Positions 52,544 through 60,509 of a DNA stretch of 64,000 nt are shown piece after piece. The notes under the pieces are model-generated. The model was not told the origin of the DNA. It ran no database searches and saw only the letters and a list, made by a program, of their open reading frames with translations. Within the stretch, counting starts at the first letter, position 1. The number at the start of each line of letters is the position of its first letter. The stretch covers positions 2,108,001-2,172,000 of the forward strand of contig NZ_CP068393.1 of the NCBI RefSeq assembly GCF_018128945.1, in the 5' to 3' direction. The position numbers and the translations under genes are program-made. This DNA comes from Aristaeella hokkaidonensis (lineage in GTDB: Bacteria > Bacillota > Clostridia > Christensenellales > Aristaeellaceae).

Positions 52544-52968
52544 TCGCACCGGACGTTCTCCTGAAGCCCCGGCAAATCCGGCGGGAGATTGAACGCAAAC
52601 AGATGCGGATTGAAACCCTGCGCCGCTTCGCGGAGCACCTGACCTCCCCGCTCCGGGAGGTCAGGGTCAAAAGCACGCCCGATCCCACCCGCATGCAGGC
52701 ACTCCTCGCGGAAGCCGCGGATGAGGAAAAGCAGCTGCCCCTGCTGGAGGCGGAACTGGAGCAGGCGCTGGCAGCTGCCGCCATCATGGTTTCCACCCTG
52801 CCGGACATCCGGCTGATCGAGCTGATGGAGCTCCGCTACCTGGAAGGCCGGAGCTGGGAGGAGACCGCCTCCATCATCGGCTACAGCCCCAGCCAAACGT
52901 TTAAGCTTCATCGCGCAGCGATGTCGCTTCTTCCTCTGCCCGAGTCAGAGAAAGAAGCGAGGAGGTAG
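52540..52968 (+). CDS. ArpU/RinA-like (DUF1492) phage-type transcription regulator
   Basis: A 142-residue protein starting at 52540 within the preceding stop codon. An N-terminal coiled coil (RQIRREIERKQMRIETLRRFAEHL) is followed by IRLIELMELRYLEGRSWEETASIIGYSPSQTFKLHRAAMSLL, a sigma-70 region-4-like helix-turn-helix typical of ArpU/RinA-type phage late-transcription regulators. The gene ends in a repeat-rich region with no other phage genes, so it is an isolated remnant or a domesticated regulator. Confidence 0.7.
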   Translation: MIAPDVLLKPRQIRREIERKQMRIETLRRFAEHLTSPLREVRVKSTPDPTRMQALLAEAADEEKQLPLLEAELEQALAAAAIMVSTLPDIRLIELMELRYLEGRSWEETASIIGYSPSQTFKLHRAAMSLLPLPESEKEARR

Positions 52969-53324
52969 GAGGTAGGAAGTAGGAGGGAAGCGCCCCGGAG
53001 TCCTGTCGTGCGCGGTGCGCGAGGCGGGAATTCCGCCCGCGGTGCGCGCGCGAATCCTTACCGAAACGAGCGGCGAGCGCGCTCCAAGCGCGAGAAGCGA
53101 AGATTGAGGTTGCGGATAGGAGGTAGATTAGCCTCAACACAGCCGCGGCAGGAATGTGACTGAGGGACGGCCCTGTTGTCACTATTCTTGCAAAGAATGT
53201 GACCACAGGACTGTCCCTTCTGTCACTGTTCCTGCCGCTAAACAACCCTATTCTCATCTCCCCCTCTTTGGGCTATAATGAGCATGACAGAACAAACAAC
53301 CGACAACACAGAAAGGATTCGCCT
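52969..53324. other. Gene-free stretch with inverted repeat copies
   Basis: It contains a partial inverted copy of the 125-bp repeat at 53061-53127 and GTGACTGAGGGACGG/GTGACCACAGGACTG repeats of the GTGACAG family at 53155-53227. Very GC-rich CGCGCGG runs lie at 53015-53060. No gene is seen; the promoter of the reductase gene should be near the right end. Confidence 0.65.
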
Positions 53325-54449
53325 ATGACAGAGCCATTCAGACCCAATCCGCTTCGCCTGGCCTTCGGCCTGATGCGGCTGCCGAAGAATCCGAACGGCA
53401 GTATTGATATCCCCCAGGTCTGCGAAATGACAGATCATTTCATCGCCGCGGGCGGAACCTATTTCGACACCGCCTTTGTGTATGACGGCGGCGACAGTGA
53501 AAAAGCCTTCAAGGCCGCCGTGGCGGACCGTTATCCCCGGGAGGCCTATACCGTGGCCACCAAGCTCCACGCCGCCATCGGGGCCGTGGACGAGGCTAGC
53601 GCCAAGGCGGAGTTTGCCACCAGCCTGGAGCGCACCGGCGCCGGGTATTTCGATTATTACCTGCTCCACGCCCTGCAGCGCTCCATGTACAAAAAGTATG
53701 ATGAATACGGCCTGTGGGATTTCGTGAAGGAGCAGAAGGCCAAGGGCCTTATCCGCCACTGGGGCTTCTCCTTCCACGCGGATCCGGATCTGCTGGAGGA
53801 GCTGCTGGAAGCCCATCCGGACGCGGAATTCGTCCAGCTGCAGATCAACTACGCCGACTGGGAAAACCCGGGCGTCGCCTCCCGCAAAAACTGGGAGATC
53901 TGCCGGAAGCACGGCAAGCCCGTCATGATCATGGAACCGGTAAAGGGTGGCATCCTGGCCGACCCGATCCCGGAGGTGAAGGCCGTCTTTGACGGCAGCG
54001 GCGCGGATGTGTCCTACTCCAGCTGGGCCCTGCGCTTCGCCGCGGGGCTGGAAGGCGTCCATGCCGTGCTCAGCGGCATGAGCAATCTGGCCCAGATGGA
54101 CGACAACCTGAAGACCTTCAAGGACTTCCGTCCCCTGGATGAAAAGGAAATGGAGCTGATCCACCAGGCCCAGCAGGCGCTGGACGCGGACAAGTCCATT
54201 CCCTGTACCGCCTGCCACTACTGCACCAAGGGCTGTCCCATGGAAATCCCGATTCCGGAAATCTTCAACGTCATCAACCGCCGCAAGGGCAGTCCCGAGT
54301 TCCGCACCATCCGGGAATACGGCATCGTGACCGCCGGACGGGGCACCGCCGGGGACTGCGTCTCCTGCGGCCAGTGCGAACGGGCTTGTCCCCAGGGACT
54401 TCCCATCATTACGCTGCTGCGTAAATGCAAGGCGGAACTGGAGAAATAA
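53325..54449 (+). CDS. Aldo/keto reductase with C-terminal 4Fe-4S ferredoxin domain
   Basis: A 374-residue protein from the ATG at 53325. An aldo/keto reductase barrel spans residues ~5-290 (LAFGLMRLPKNPNGSIDI, GTYFDTAFVYDGGDSEKAF, TKLHAA, DYYLLHALQ, WGFSFHADPDLLEEL, IMEPVKGG). The final ~85 residues hold two cysteine clusters, CTACHYCTKGCP and CVSCGQCERACP, expected to bind two 4Fe-4S clusters. Such enzymes in anaerobes link NAD(P)H and ferredoxin-type electron transfer; the substrate is unknown. The stop is three bases before the rhomboid gene, so the two are coupled. Confidence 0.93.
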   Translation: MTEPFRPNPLRLAFGLMRLPKNPNGSIDIPQVCEMTDHFIAAGGTYFDTAFVYDGGDSEKAFKAAVADRYPREAYTVATKLHAAIGAVDEASAKAEFATSLERTGAGYFDYYLLHALQRSMYKKYDEYGLWDFVKEQKAKGLIRHWGFSFHADPDLLEELLEAHPDAEFVQLQINYADWENPGVASRKNWEICRKHGKPVMIMEPVKGGILADPIPEVKAVFDGSGADVSYSSWALRFAAGLEGVHAVLSGMSNLAQMDDNLKTFKDFRPLDEKEMELIHQAQQALDADKSIPCTACHYCTKGCPMEIPIPEIFNVINRRKGSPEFRTIREYGIVTAGRGTAGDCVSCGQCERACPQGLPIITLLRKCKAELEK

Positions 54450-54452
54450 CCG

Positions 54453-55040
54453 ATGAAAAAGAAACTGAGACTGTCCTTTAATGCCCCGGCTGTCCTGACC
54501 TTCACCGCCCTGTGCGTGATTGCGCAGCTGATCAGCATGCTGACCCACGGAGAGAGCAACCGCGTCCTATTCAGCGTGTACCGGGCTTCCCTCCTGGATC
54601 CCCTCACCTGGGTCCGGTGCTTTACTCACGTGCTGGGCCATGCCGGCTGGGAACACCTGCTGGGCAACATCATGTACATCCTGATCCTCGGCCCGATGAT
54701 TGAGGAGAAATATGGCACCGCCACCACGGCTTTCATCATGGCGGCCACCGCCCTGGTCATCGGCATCATCAACATGGTGTTCTTCCCCGGCGTCATGCTG
54801 CTGGGCGCCAGCGGCATCGTCTTCGCCTTTATCCTGATTGCTTCCATCACCATCCGGGAGGATAACACCATCCCGGTCACCTTCATCCTGGTGGCGGTGC
54901 TCTATCTCGGCCAGCAGATCTGGCAGGGTCTCTTCAGCCAGGACAACGTCTCCCAGATGGCGCACATCGTCGGCGGCGCAGTCGGCGCGGTGCTGGGATT
55001 CTTGCTTGGCAGAGCCAAGCAAAAACGCAGTCCCTATTAA
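54453..55040 (+). CDS. Rhomboid-family intramembrane serine protease
   Basis: A 195-residue membrane protein with six predicted transmembrane helices. HAGWEHLLGN (H63-N72) is the HxxxN-containing helix, GASG carries the catalytic Ser120, and AHIVGG carries His171. These are the rhomboid catalytic residues. It cleaves transmembrane substrates; none can be inferred here. It starts three bases after the reductase stop with GGAG inside the end of that gene. Its stop codon lies in the loop of a terminator hairpin. Confidence 0.9.
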   Translation: MKKKLRLSFNAPAVLTFTALCVIAQLISMLTHGESNRVLFSVYRASLLDPLTWVRCFTHVLGHAGWEHLLGNIMYILILGPMIEEKYGTATTAFIMAATALVIGIINMVFFPGVMLLGASGIVFAFILIASITIREDNTIPVTFILVAVLYLGQQIWQGLFSQDNVSQMAHIVGGAVGAVLGFLLGRAKQKRSPY

Positions 55041-55052
55041 GGAACTGCGTTT
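55023..55052 (+). terminator. Terminator overlapping the rhomboid stop codon
   Basis: AAACGCAGTCCC and GGAACTGCGTTT pair around TATTAA, which contains the stop codon; TTTC follows. Confidence 0.75.
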
Positions 55053-55208
55053 CTAATGAATACTTAAAACTTAAGACTTAAAACTTAAAAATGATACGGC
55101 TGCGGCCGTAAAGGAGATTCTTCGACTCCGCCTGCGGCTGCGCTCAGGATGACATTCCAGCTTGTTCTCGTCTTCATTATTTATATTTTACCAAACAATC
55201 AATTCAAA

Positions 55209-55236
55209 GAAACCAGCTCTATTCAGAGCTGGTTTC
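55209..55236 (-). terminator. Terminator of the thioesterase gene
   Basis: GAAACCAGCTC and GAGCTGGTTTC form a perfect 11-bp stem followed by TTTG on the minus strand, about 60 bases after the gene. The surrounding 55041-55295 holds TTAAGTTTTAAG-type repeats and a GAAGATTCTTCGACTCC-type repeat but no gene. Confidence 0.7.
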
Positions 55237-55295
55237 TTCCACCATTATTCATTTTTCAGTTTTAAGTTTTCAGTATTCATTATCGCTTGCGGCGT

Positions 55296-55739
55296 TTACC
55301 GCTGCAAGCGAATTCTTCTCCGCTCTTCCGCTGCGGCGTACTCCTGCTTTTCTTCCGTGGTTTCCGGAATAAACATGGGAATGGCCACGGGATGATCCTC
55401 TTCATCAATGGCGACAAACACCGCGTAGGCCCGGTTGATCAGTTCCCGGCTGCCGTCCAGGCGTTCCACCATGCTGTCCACCCGAACCTCCAGGGACGTG
55501 CGTCCTGTCCAGGTGACCACGGCCTCCTGCACCACCGTATCATTCAGGTAAGCGGGCTTCAGGAAGGTCAGGTTATCAATGCACACCGTGGTCACTGCCT
55601 GGCCGGTATACCGGCGGGCCGCCACGGCACCCACCACGTCGATCCACGCCATTATCTGTCCGCCGAAAAGCCTGGGCTTGGCATAGCCGTTGCAGTGCTG
55701 GGGCATCACGATCTGTACGGTAGTGGTTTTCTCTGCCAT
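55296..55739 (-). CDS. Hotdog-fold acyl-CoA thioesterase (YkhA type)
   Basis: A 147-residue protein from the ATG at 55739 with GGAGG eight bases upstream. The hotdog motif is clear: IVMPQHCNGYAKPRLFGGQIMAWIDVVGAVAARRY, then VDSMVERLDGS. The H-x-N-x-x-G-x-x-F-G-G pattern is that of the BFIT/YkhA cytosolic acyl-CoA hydrolases that release free fatty acids from CoA. A single-gene unit on the minus strand. Confidence 0.9.
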   Translation of the reverse strand: MAEKTTTVQIVMPQHCNGYAKPRLFGGQIMAWIDVVGAVAARRYTGQAVTTVCIDNLTFLKPAYLNDTVVQEAVVTWTGRTSLEVRVDSMVERLDGSRELINRAYAVFVAIDEEDHPVAIPMFIPETTEEKQEYAAAEERRRIRLQR

Positions 55740-55933
55740 GTTCCTGTCCTCCATCCAGTCCTTAAAATGCACAATAATTATTTACCCGAAAGCTGCCTCT
55801 TTTCCTTCAAGAAAAATCTTTTTGTTCGCTTTTCTTCACTTCCTGCTTTTCTTATAATGTTAGAGAAAGAACATTATCATTTTTAAGTTTTAAGTTTTCA
55901 GTCTTCAGTATTCATTTTATTCAAGAGGTTCTT

Positions 55934-56476
55934 ATGACCGACATCTACGCTGAGCGCTACCGCGGCCTGACCCAGGAGCAGCAGACCTGCTGCCTGACTG
56001 GGCACCGCAAAATCCCTCCGGGAGAGGAGCGGAAAATCATGGTCCGCGCCCGCAATATCCTGCTCCGGCTGATCCGGGATCACAACGTCCGGTATTTCGG
56101 AGTGGGCGGCGCGGTCGGCTTTGACATGCTCGCCGCGGAATACCTGCTGAACCTGAAAGCCCATGAGGAGCAGCAGATCAAAATCATCTCCGTCCTGCCC
56201 TATCCCGCCTGGCGGGAAAAGGAAGACTGGACGGATGAGCTCCGTGCCCGGGAGGAAAAGATCCTCCAGGCCTGCGACAAGGTGGTCTATGTCCGGCAGG
56301 AATATGAAAAAGGCGTATTCCTCCTGCGGGACCGGAAGCTGGTGGATGGTTCAGCCTACTGTGTCAGCTACTGCAACCAGCCCCAGACCGGCACCGCCTA
56401 TACGGTGAAATACGCCCTGAATCACGGGGTAAAAGTGTTCAACGCCAGCAGTTTCAACGTGATGACGCTGAAATAA
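55934..56476 (+). CDS. SLOG-family nucleotide-binding protein (YpsA/DUF1273 type)
   Basis: A 180-residue protein. The N-terminal CCLTGHRKIPPGEE and the following FGVGGAVGFDMLAAEYLL form the Rossmann-like nucleotide-binding loops of the SLOG superfamily; IKIISVLPYPAW and KGVFLLRDRKLVDGS complete the usual YpsA pattern. SLOG proteins are proposed to bind nucleotide-derived ligands, but the role of YpsA-type members is not settled. AAGAGG precedes the ATG. Single-gene unit. Confidence 0.85.
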   Translation: MTDIYAERYRGLTQEQQTCCLTGHRKIPPGEERKIMVRARNILLRLIRDHNVRYFGVGGAVGFDMLAAEYLLNLKAHEEQQIKIISVLPYPAWREKEDWTDELRAREEKILQACDKVVYVRQEYEKGVFLLRDRKLVDGSAYCVSYCNQPQTGTAYTVKYALNHGVKVFNASSFNVMTLK

Positions 56477-56551
56477 CAAGAAGCGGCAGGAGCGTGACTG
56501 CGGGGACTGAACCTCTGTCACTGTTCTTGAAAAGAATGTGACTGAGGGTCT

Positions 56552-56680
56552 GTATCCGCAACCTCAATCGTCACTGCTCGCGCTTGGAGCGCACTCGCCG
56601 CTCGTTTCGGTTGACTCGTTCGGATCGCTTCCTGCTTCGCAGGATAGCCCACTGGGCTACCGCTTCCCTCACTCCCCCCT
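56552..56680 (+). repeat. ~125-bp intergenic repeat, copy 2
   Basis: Same order of blocks as the copy at 52009-52132 (TATCCGCAACCTCAATCGTC ... TTCGGTTGACTCGTTCGGAT ... AGCCCACTGGGCTACCG) with scattered differences. It is preceded by GTGACTG-type repeats at 56491-56545. Confidence 0.8.
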
Positions 56681-56721
56681 GTAATGCTCCTGCCGCATTT
56701 CGTCTAGTAATACCAATCGAC

Positions 56722-56967
56722 TCACGGCCGGAAATCGTCCGGCGCCGGGCCTTCGTCATCCTTGTCCCGGCCGCTGCGGATCACCAGGATAATGCCGCCC
56801 ACACAGGCCACGGCAATAGCCAGGCGCTTCAGTCCTTCCCAGAAGATGGGGTAAAAGAACATGGTCACGGCGCAGTAAAACACGCCCGCGCCCAGGCCGA
56901 GAAGCAGGATAAAGCGGAGGATCAAACCCATCGCCCCGCCAAACACAGACAGTATATCCTTCAGCAT
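56722..56967 (-). CDS. Small membrane protein
   Basis: An 81-residue protein with GGGGGAAG upstream of the ATG at 56967. Two hydrophobic helices (LILRFILLLGLGAGVFYCAV and LAIAVACVGGIILVI) are separated by a short loop and followed by an acidic tail (GRDKDDEGPAPDDF). No family is recognised. Separated by a terminator from the secreted protein gene to the right. Confidence 0.65.
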   Translation of the reverse strand: MLKDILSVFGGAMGLILRFILLLGLGAGVFYCAVTMFFYPIFWEGLKRLAIAVACVGGIILVIRSGRDKDDEGPAPDDFRP

Positions 56968-57034
56968 TTGTTCTTCCCCCGGTATCCTTTGATTGCGAAG
57001 ACAATGTTATCATAAACATCCCAACCATACAACG

Positions 57035-57063
57035 AAAAGCCGCCGCAAACCGCGGCGGCTTTT
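57035..57063 (-). terminator. Terminator of the secreted protein gene
   Basis: AAAAGCCGCCGC and GCGGCGGCTTTT form a 12-bp stem about 20 bases after the stop codon, with TTTT on the minus strand. Confidence 0.88.
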
Positions 57064-57080
57064 CACATTCCCGGGCATTT

Positions 57081-58598
57081 TCAGCCGTTAGTGTCGAACT
57101 CGTTATATCCAACATAATCCGGGTTTTCCAGCAGTTCCGGGTCAGCGGGGACATATCCACCGCCGCCCTCTCCGCCGGTCAGGCCGAAACCTTCTCCGTC
57201 AAAGGACAGACCGTTGAGGCTGACGCGCCCATGATTCCCGACGCAGAGCAGCGCATATCCCGGTTCATCCCAGAACAGGTTCCACCGGGGTCTGTAGGCA
57301 ATCACCTTCCAGGTGCCGCTGATATTATAACTGTCCAGCTCTTTCCCCTTCAGGTCATGTACCCGATCCACCAGGTTCGAGGTAAAGGTGCCGTCCTCCG
57401 CAAAGCTGATCACATCCGGGCCGAAGGATCCACCCGCATCAAAAGACCAGGTACCGACCAGCTTCTTCATAACCTCCGGCTGTTCCTCGCCGGGATCCAT
57501 GATCTCCAGGTCCCGCAGGGGTACAAATCCCCAGACGATGGCTCCGCCGTCCGTGAACTTGCCTTTTTTACTGACTTCCGCCTCCACATAGGCATATCCC
57601 TTGTATGTTCCCAGGCAGGTGAAGCAGGTTTCCTTCGGTACCTCGAACTGCCTGAACTGGCTCACATCCGGATCGTCGGTCAGGTAGGTATCCGCAATCG
57701 CCCACACATCCACCTGGCAGAAATCATACAGGGGATCGTGCTCCTGCTGTTGTTTTTCCTCCCGTCCCAGTTCACGGCTCAGGACCCAGCCGACCCGCTG
57801 GGTACGCTCACTGACGTTGTACCGGATCAGGGTATAGGTCTCGCCGTCATTATTCCTCCAATCCATCAGGGACAGGCTTTCTCCCTTCAGGCCGACAGCG
57901 GCTTTGCCCTTGGCGGCACGCCAGGCGCTCTTGCCGAAAGGCGCGGCATACACCGGAGCCGTTCCCTTTTTGCCCGGATTGATCGGATAACCGGAAGACA
58001 GTTCGTGCGTGTCCCCCAGATAAGCGGTCAGCAGGTTGATCCGCCGGATCTCTGCTGTCGAACGGGGAAACAGGCGGATGTTGAATTCGGATAACGGATT
58101 CCAGCCATTGAAAACTACCCGGCCGTCCTTGTCTTCCGCGTAATAGCTGTAGCCCTTATCATCCCGCCAGACCCGGAAGTCCCCGATCTTCGCCTCCAGC
58201 AGGTCCAGATCTTCGTCCCCATTCCCGTCAGAGAAGCGGTAGACCTCAGCATCGCCATAGGAGAGGGTCAGAATCCCGTCCTTCATGGTAAGCTTCAGGC
58301 CCTTCGCCTTATCCTCCGGCTGGTAAACCGCCTTTGTGTACACATGAAGCTGTTCTTCACTGTCCGCAAAAAACAGCGCGCTATGGTACCGGGCGCTCAT
58401 CACGGCATAATCCCCGGCCTGGACTCCGCCTCCGGTAGTGGAATAATCATCCCAGGTGTGATCCGCCGAAACGGCGTTCAGCAGTCTGCCCTTACTCAGC
58501 CCCCAGCTGTTGGCGGAAGCGGAGGAGCAGGTAAAAACCAGTATGGCAAGCAGAAGCAGGACAGTGATCATGCGGCGGAAAAGAACGGTGCGAGGCAT
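57081..58598 (-). CDS. Secreted multidomain protein of unknown function
   Basis: A 505-residue protein with AAGGAG upstream of ATG and a signal peptide (residues 1-~29, LLLLAILVFTCSSASA). The middle has SH3-like or Ig-like strands (PVYAAPFGKSAWRAAKGKAAV, TYTLIRYNVSERTQRVGWV resembling a bacterial SH3), and the last ~120 residues contain VGTWSFDAGGSFGPDVISFAEDGTF, a lipocalin-like start also seen in the secreted protein at 20165. The C-terminus is Gly-rich then acidic. No catalytic motif. Probably surface-associated or extracellular. Confidence 0.7.
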   Translation of the reverse strand: MPRTVLFRRMITVLLLLAILVFTCSSASANSWGLSKGRLLNAVSADHTWDDYSTTGGGVQAGDYAVMSARYHSALFFADSEEQLHVYTKAVYQPEDKAKGLKLTMKDGILTLSYGDAEVYRFSDGNGDEDLDLLEAKIGDFRVWRDDKGYSYYAEDKDGRVVFNGWNPLSEFNIRLFPRSTAEIRRINLLTAYLGDTHELSSGYPINPGKKGTAPVYAAPFGKSAWRAAKGKAAVGLKGESLSLMDWRNNDGETYTLIRYNVSERTQRVGWVLSRELGREEKQQQEHDPLYDFCQVDVWAIADTYLTDDPDVSQFRQFEVPKETCFTCLGTYKGYAYVEAEVSKKGKFTDGGAIVWGFVPLRDLEIMDPGEEQPEVMKKLVGTWSFDAGGSFGPDVISFAEDGTFTSNLVDRVHDLKGKELDSYNISGTWKVIAYRPRWNLFWDEPGYALLCVGNHGRVSLNGLSFDGEGFGLTGGEGGGGYVPADPELLENPDYVGYNEFDTNG

Positions 58599-58866
58599 GG
58601 CGCAAATCTCCTTTTCAATTCATGTTCTGTCTTTTATCCATTATGTTCTCACTATAGAAACGAAAGCAAGGGATATTTTCCTGCAGGCAAGACAGAAGGA
58701 AAAAAAGGGAACGATCAGACCTGTTTCCATCGTTCCCATGTTCCTGCTGCTTGAAGCTTTACATCTCCGGAGGAGATTCCTCCACAACGGTCGGAATGAC
58801 AACGTGAGCGCTGCGATTTACTCACTACACCATATATCCGGAGTATATATAATTATGAATTATGAA

Positions 58867-59436
58867 TTATGAATTGATTCTCGCAATGATACTCTGCCCT
58901 TCGTTCTTCAGCCACTTCAGCGGCTGCTTGTAGTCCGGCAGGATCCGCGCCACCTCTGTCCAGAACCTGACGGAGTGGTTCAGTTCCTTCCGGTGGCACA
59001 GCTCATGCACAATCACATAATCCAGCACGTCCTCCGGGCAGAGCATCAGCAGGCAGTTGAAGTTCAGGTTTCCCTTTGCAGAGCAGCTGCCCCAGAGGCT
59101 CTTCTGTTTCCTGATCGCAATCCGCCCGTAGGTCACGCCGATCTCCCTGGCCCGTTCCGCCACCCGGGGCGGGATCACTTTTTTCGCCTGTTTCACCAGT
59201 GCGGCCAGTTCTTCCTCCGTCAGCTTCGGTTCCTGTGCCCGGGCTTTCACCTTCTGCAGCGTTTTCTCAATCCAGCTCCGCTTGCTTTCCAGTATCTTCC
59301 GGATTTCCGCCTCCGGCATGCGCAGCGGCGCGCGGACGGTGATTTCCCCCGTCCCATCAATCCGGATGCCCACAGACTTCCGCCTGCACCGGATCAGCTG
59401 CACATTCCATGTCTGATACACAAATTCACAATTCAT
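58867..59436 (-). CDS. YgjP-type metallopeptidase-like protein (M48-related, DUF45)
   Basis: A 189-residue protein. The zinc-binding motif VIVHELCHRKELNHS (H144, E145, H148, third His154) is preceded by KSLWGSCSAKGNLNFN, the family signature. Members are SprT/WLM-like peptidases of unclear substrate; in some genomes they accompany type I restriction. The ATG at 59436 lies inside an ATTCATAATTCACAATTC repeat, so the first residues (MNCEF) are repeat-derived; an internal GTG at codon 6 is an alternative. The upstream 58599-58866 region holds repeats and a GGAACGATC...GATCGTTCC-like hairpin but no gene. Confidence 0.88.
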   Translation of the reverse strand: MNCEFVYQTWNVQLIRCRRKSVGIRIDGTGEITVRAPLRMPEAEIRKILESKRSWIEKTLQKVKARAQEPKLTEEELAALVKQAKKVIPPRVAERAREIGVTYGRIAIRKQKSLWGSCSAKGNLNFNCLLMLCPEDVLDYVIVHELCHRKELNHSVRFWTEVARILPDYKQPLKWLKNEGQSIIARINS

Positions 59437-59606
59437 AATTCACAATTCATAATTAATGTAGTCTCTTTACTAAAGATGTTCCGATTACGTTCGAGAAGCT
59501 TTTTTCGACGGAGGAGATTCTTCGACGCGCTTCGCTTCCTCAGAATGACACCTTTACCCTATGAATAAACCATTACGCAAAGGTGTAAATCATTATACAT
59601 TATGAA

Positions 59607-60200
59607 TTATTTACAAACGCCGGTGATGAATATCTCCAGCCCGATCAGGATCAGGACAATCCCGCCGAAGATGGATGCCTTGCCGGCCAGCTTCATCCCG
59701 ACGGTCTTGCCCAGCTTAACCCCCGCGATACAGATCCCGAAAGTCACCACGCCGATGATCACCGATTCAACGAGTGCAAACACCAGGTTATATTCCGCAA
59801 TGGTAAAGCCCACGGACAGGGCATCAATGGAGGTGGCAATTCCCTGCACCAGCAGCGCCCCGCCGTGCAGCAGCTTGACCTCCTCATCGTCTCCGTCCTT
59901 TTCTTCCTTCCGGCCTTCCACAATCATCTTGATGCCGATAAACAGCAGCAGTGCCAGCGCAATCCAGGGAATAAAGGGCTGAAAGGCCTGGAAAGCTTCA
60001 GCAATGGAATGCACGCACAGCCAGCCCGTCAGGGGCATCGCCGTCTGGAACACCGCGAAGGTTCCGGCAATCAGCAGCATCCGCCTCACCGGCATTTTCG
60101 GCTCGTTCAGCCCGTTGGCAATGGAGACGGAAAACGCGTCCATCGCCAGGCCGACGCCGAACAGGATACTGTTGAGCACGAATAAGAAATTGAATTGCAT
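59607..60200 (-). CDS. mntP: Manganese efflux pump MntP
   Basis: A 197-residue membrane protein from the ATG at 60200 with GGGGGAAACGG upstream. Six helices include the two conserved acidic helices MDAFSVSIANGL and SIDALSVGF, the signature of MntP exporters. Charged loop KEEKDGDDEEVK. It exports Mn2+ to prevent toxicity. A yybP-ykoY riboswitch with a terminator precedes it, so expression should rise when Mn2+ is high. Confidence 0.95.
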   Translation of the reverse strand: MQFNFLFVLNSILFGVGLAMDAFSVSIANGLNEPKMPVRRMLLIAGTFAVFQTAMPLTGWLCVHSIAEAFQAFQPFIPWIALALLLFIGIKMIVEGRKEEKDGDDEEVKLLHGGALLVQGIATSIDALSVGFTIAEYNLVFALVESVIIGVVTFGICIAGVKLGKTVGMKLAGKASIFGGIVLILIGLEIFITGVCK

Positions 60201-60213
60201 TTCCGTTTCCCCC

Positions 60214-60252
60214 AATAAAACAGTCAGGTACGGCGAATCCATACCTGACTGT
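60214..60252 (-). terminator. Riboswitch-controlled terminator upstream of mntP
   Basis: ACAGTCAGGTA and TACCTGACTGT form an 11-bp stem followed by TTTATT on the minus strand, 14 bases before the mntP ATG region. It is the expression platform of the adjacent aptamer. Confidence 0.85.
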
Positions 60253-60287
60253 CTTCGAGACAACACATGTATAGCTTCGCAGTTATA

Positions 60288-60371
60288 CATGAGTCTCGCA
60301 TATTAAAGCAAGCCAGGCCTGAAGGCCAGTATGTTGACTTGCTGCGCATTCACGCTTGCTACTCCCTCATG
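60288..60371 (-). ncRNA. yybP-ykoY manganese riboswitch aptamer
   Basis: On the minus strand CATGAG-GGAGTAGC begins and TGCGAGACTCATG ends the aptamer, the two conserved loops (GGGAGTA and GCGAGAC) that bind Mn2+. P1 pairs CATGAG with CTCATG. A GCAAGC...GCTTGC stem encloses the rest. A competing hairpin CATGTATA/TATACATG (60266-60291) shares the 3' strand of P1 and would switch the terminator at 60214. Gap 60372-60509 holds a promoter region and no gene. Confidence 0.9.
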
Positions 60372-60509
60372 GGTCGTAACCCATTGTAGGAGCGGGATTT
60401 GCGGTTAGTCAATTCTAATGTTTGAAACGTTTATATGCAACGCAATATAATGCTTTTTTGTTTTTTGGATCAATTGATATTAGGCGTTTCTAACAATCGG
60501 TATTCATTC

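Noticed and set aside
53238..54548. 436-codon minus-strand open frame opposite the aldo/keto reductase
   Set aside because: The plus strand encodes a complete reductase with two iron-sulfur motifs; the reverse frame has no motif.
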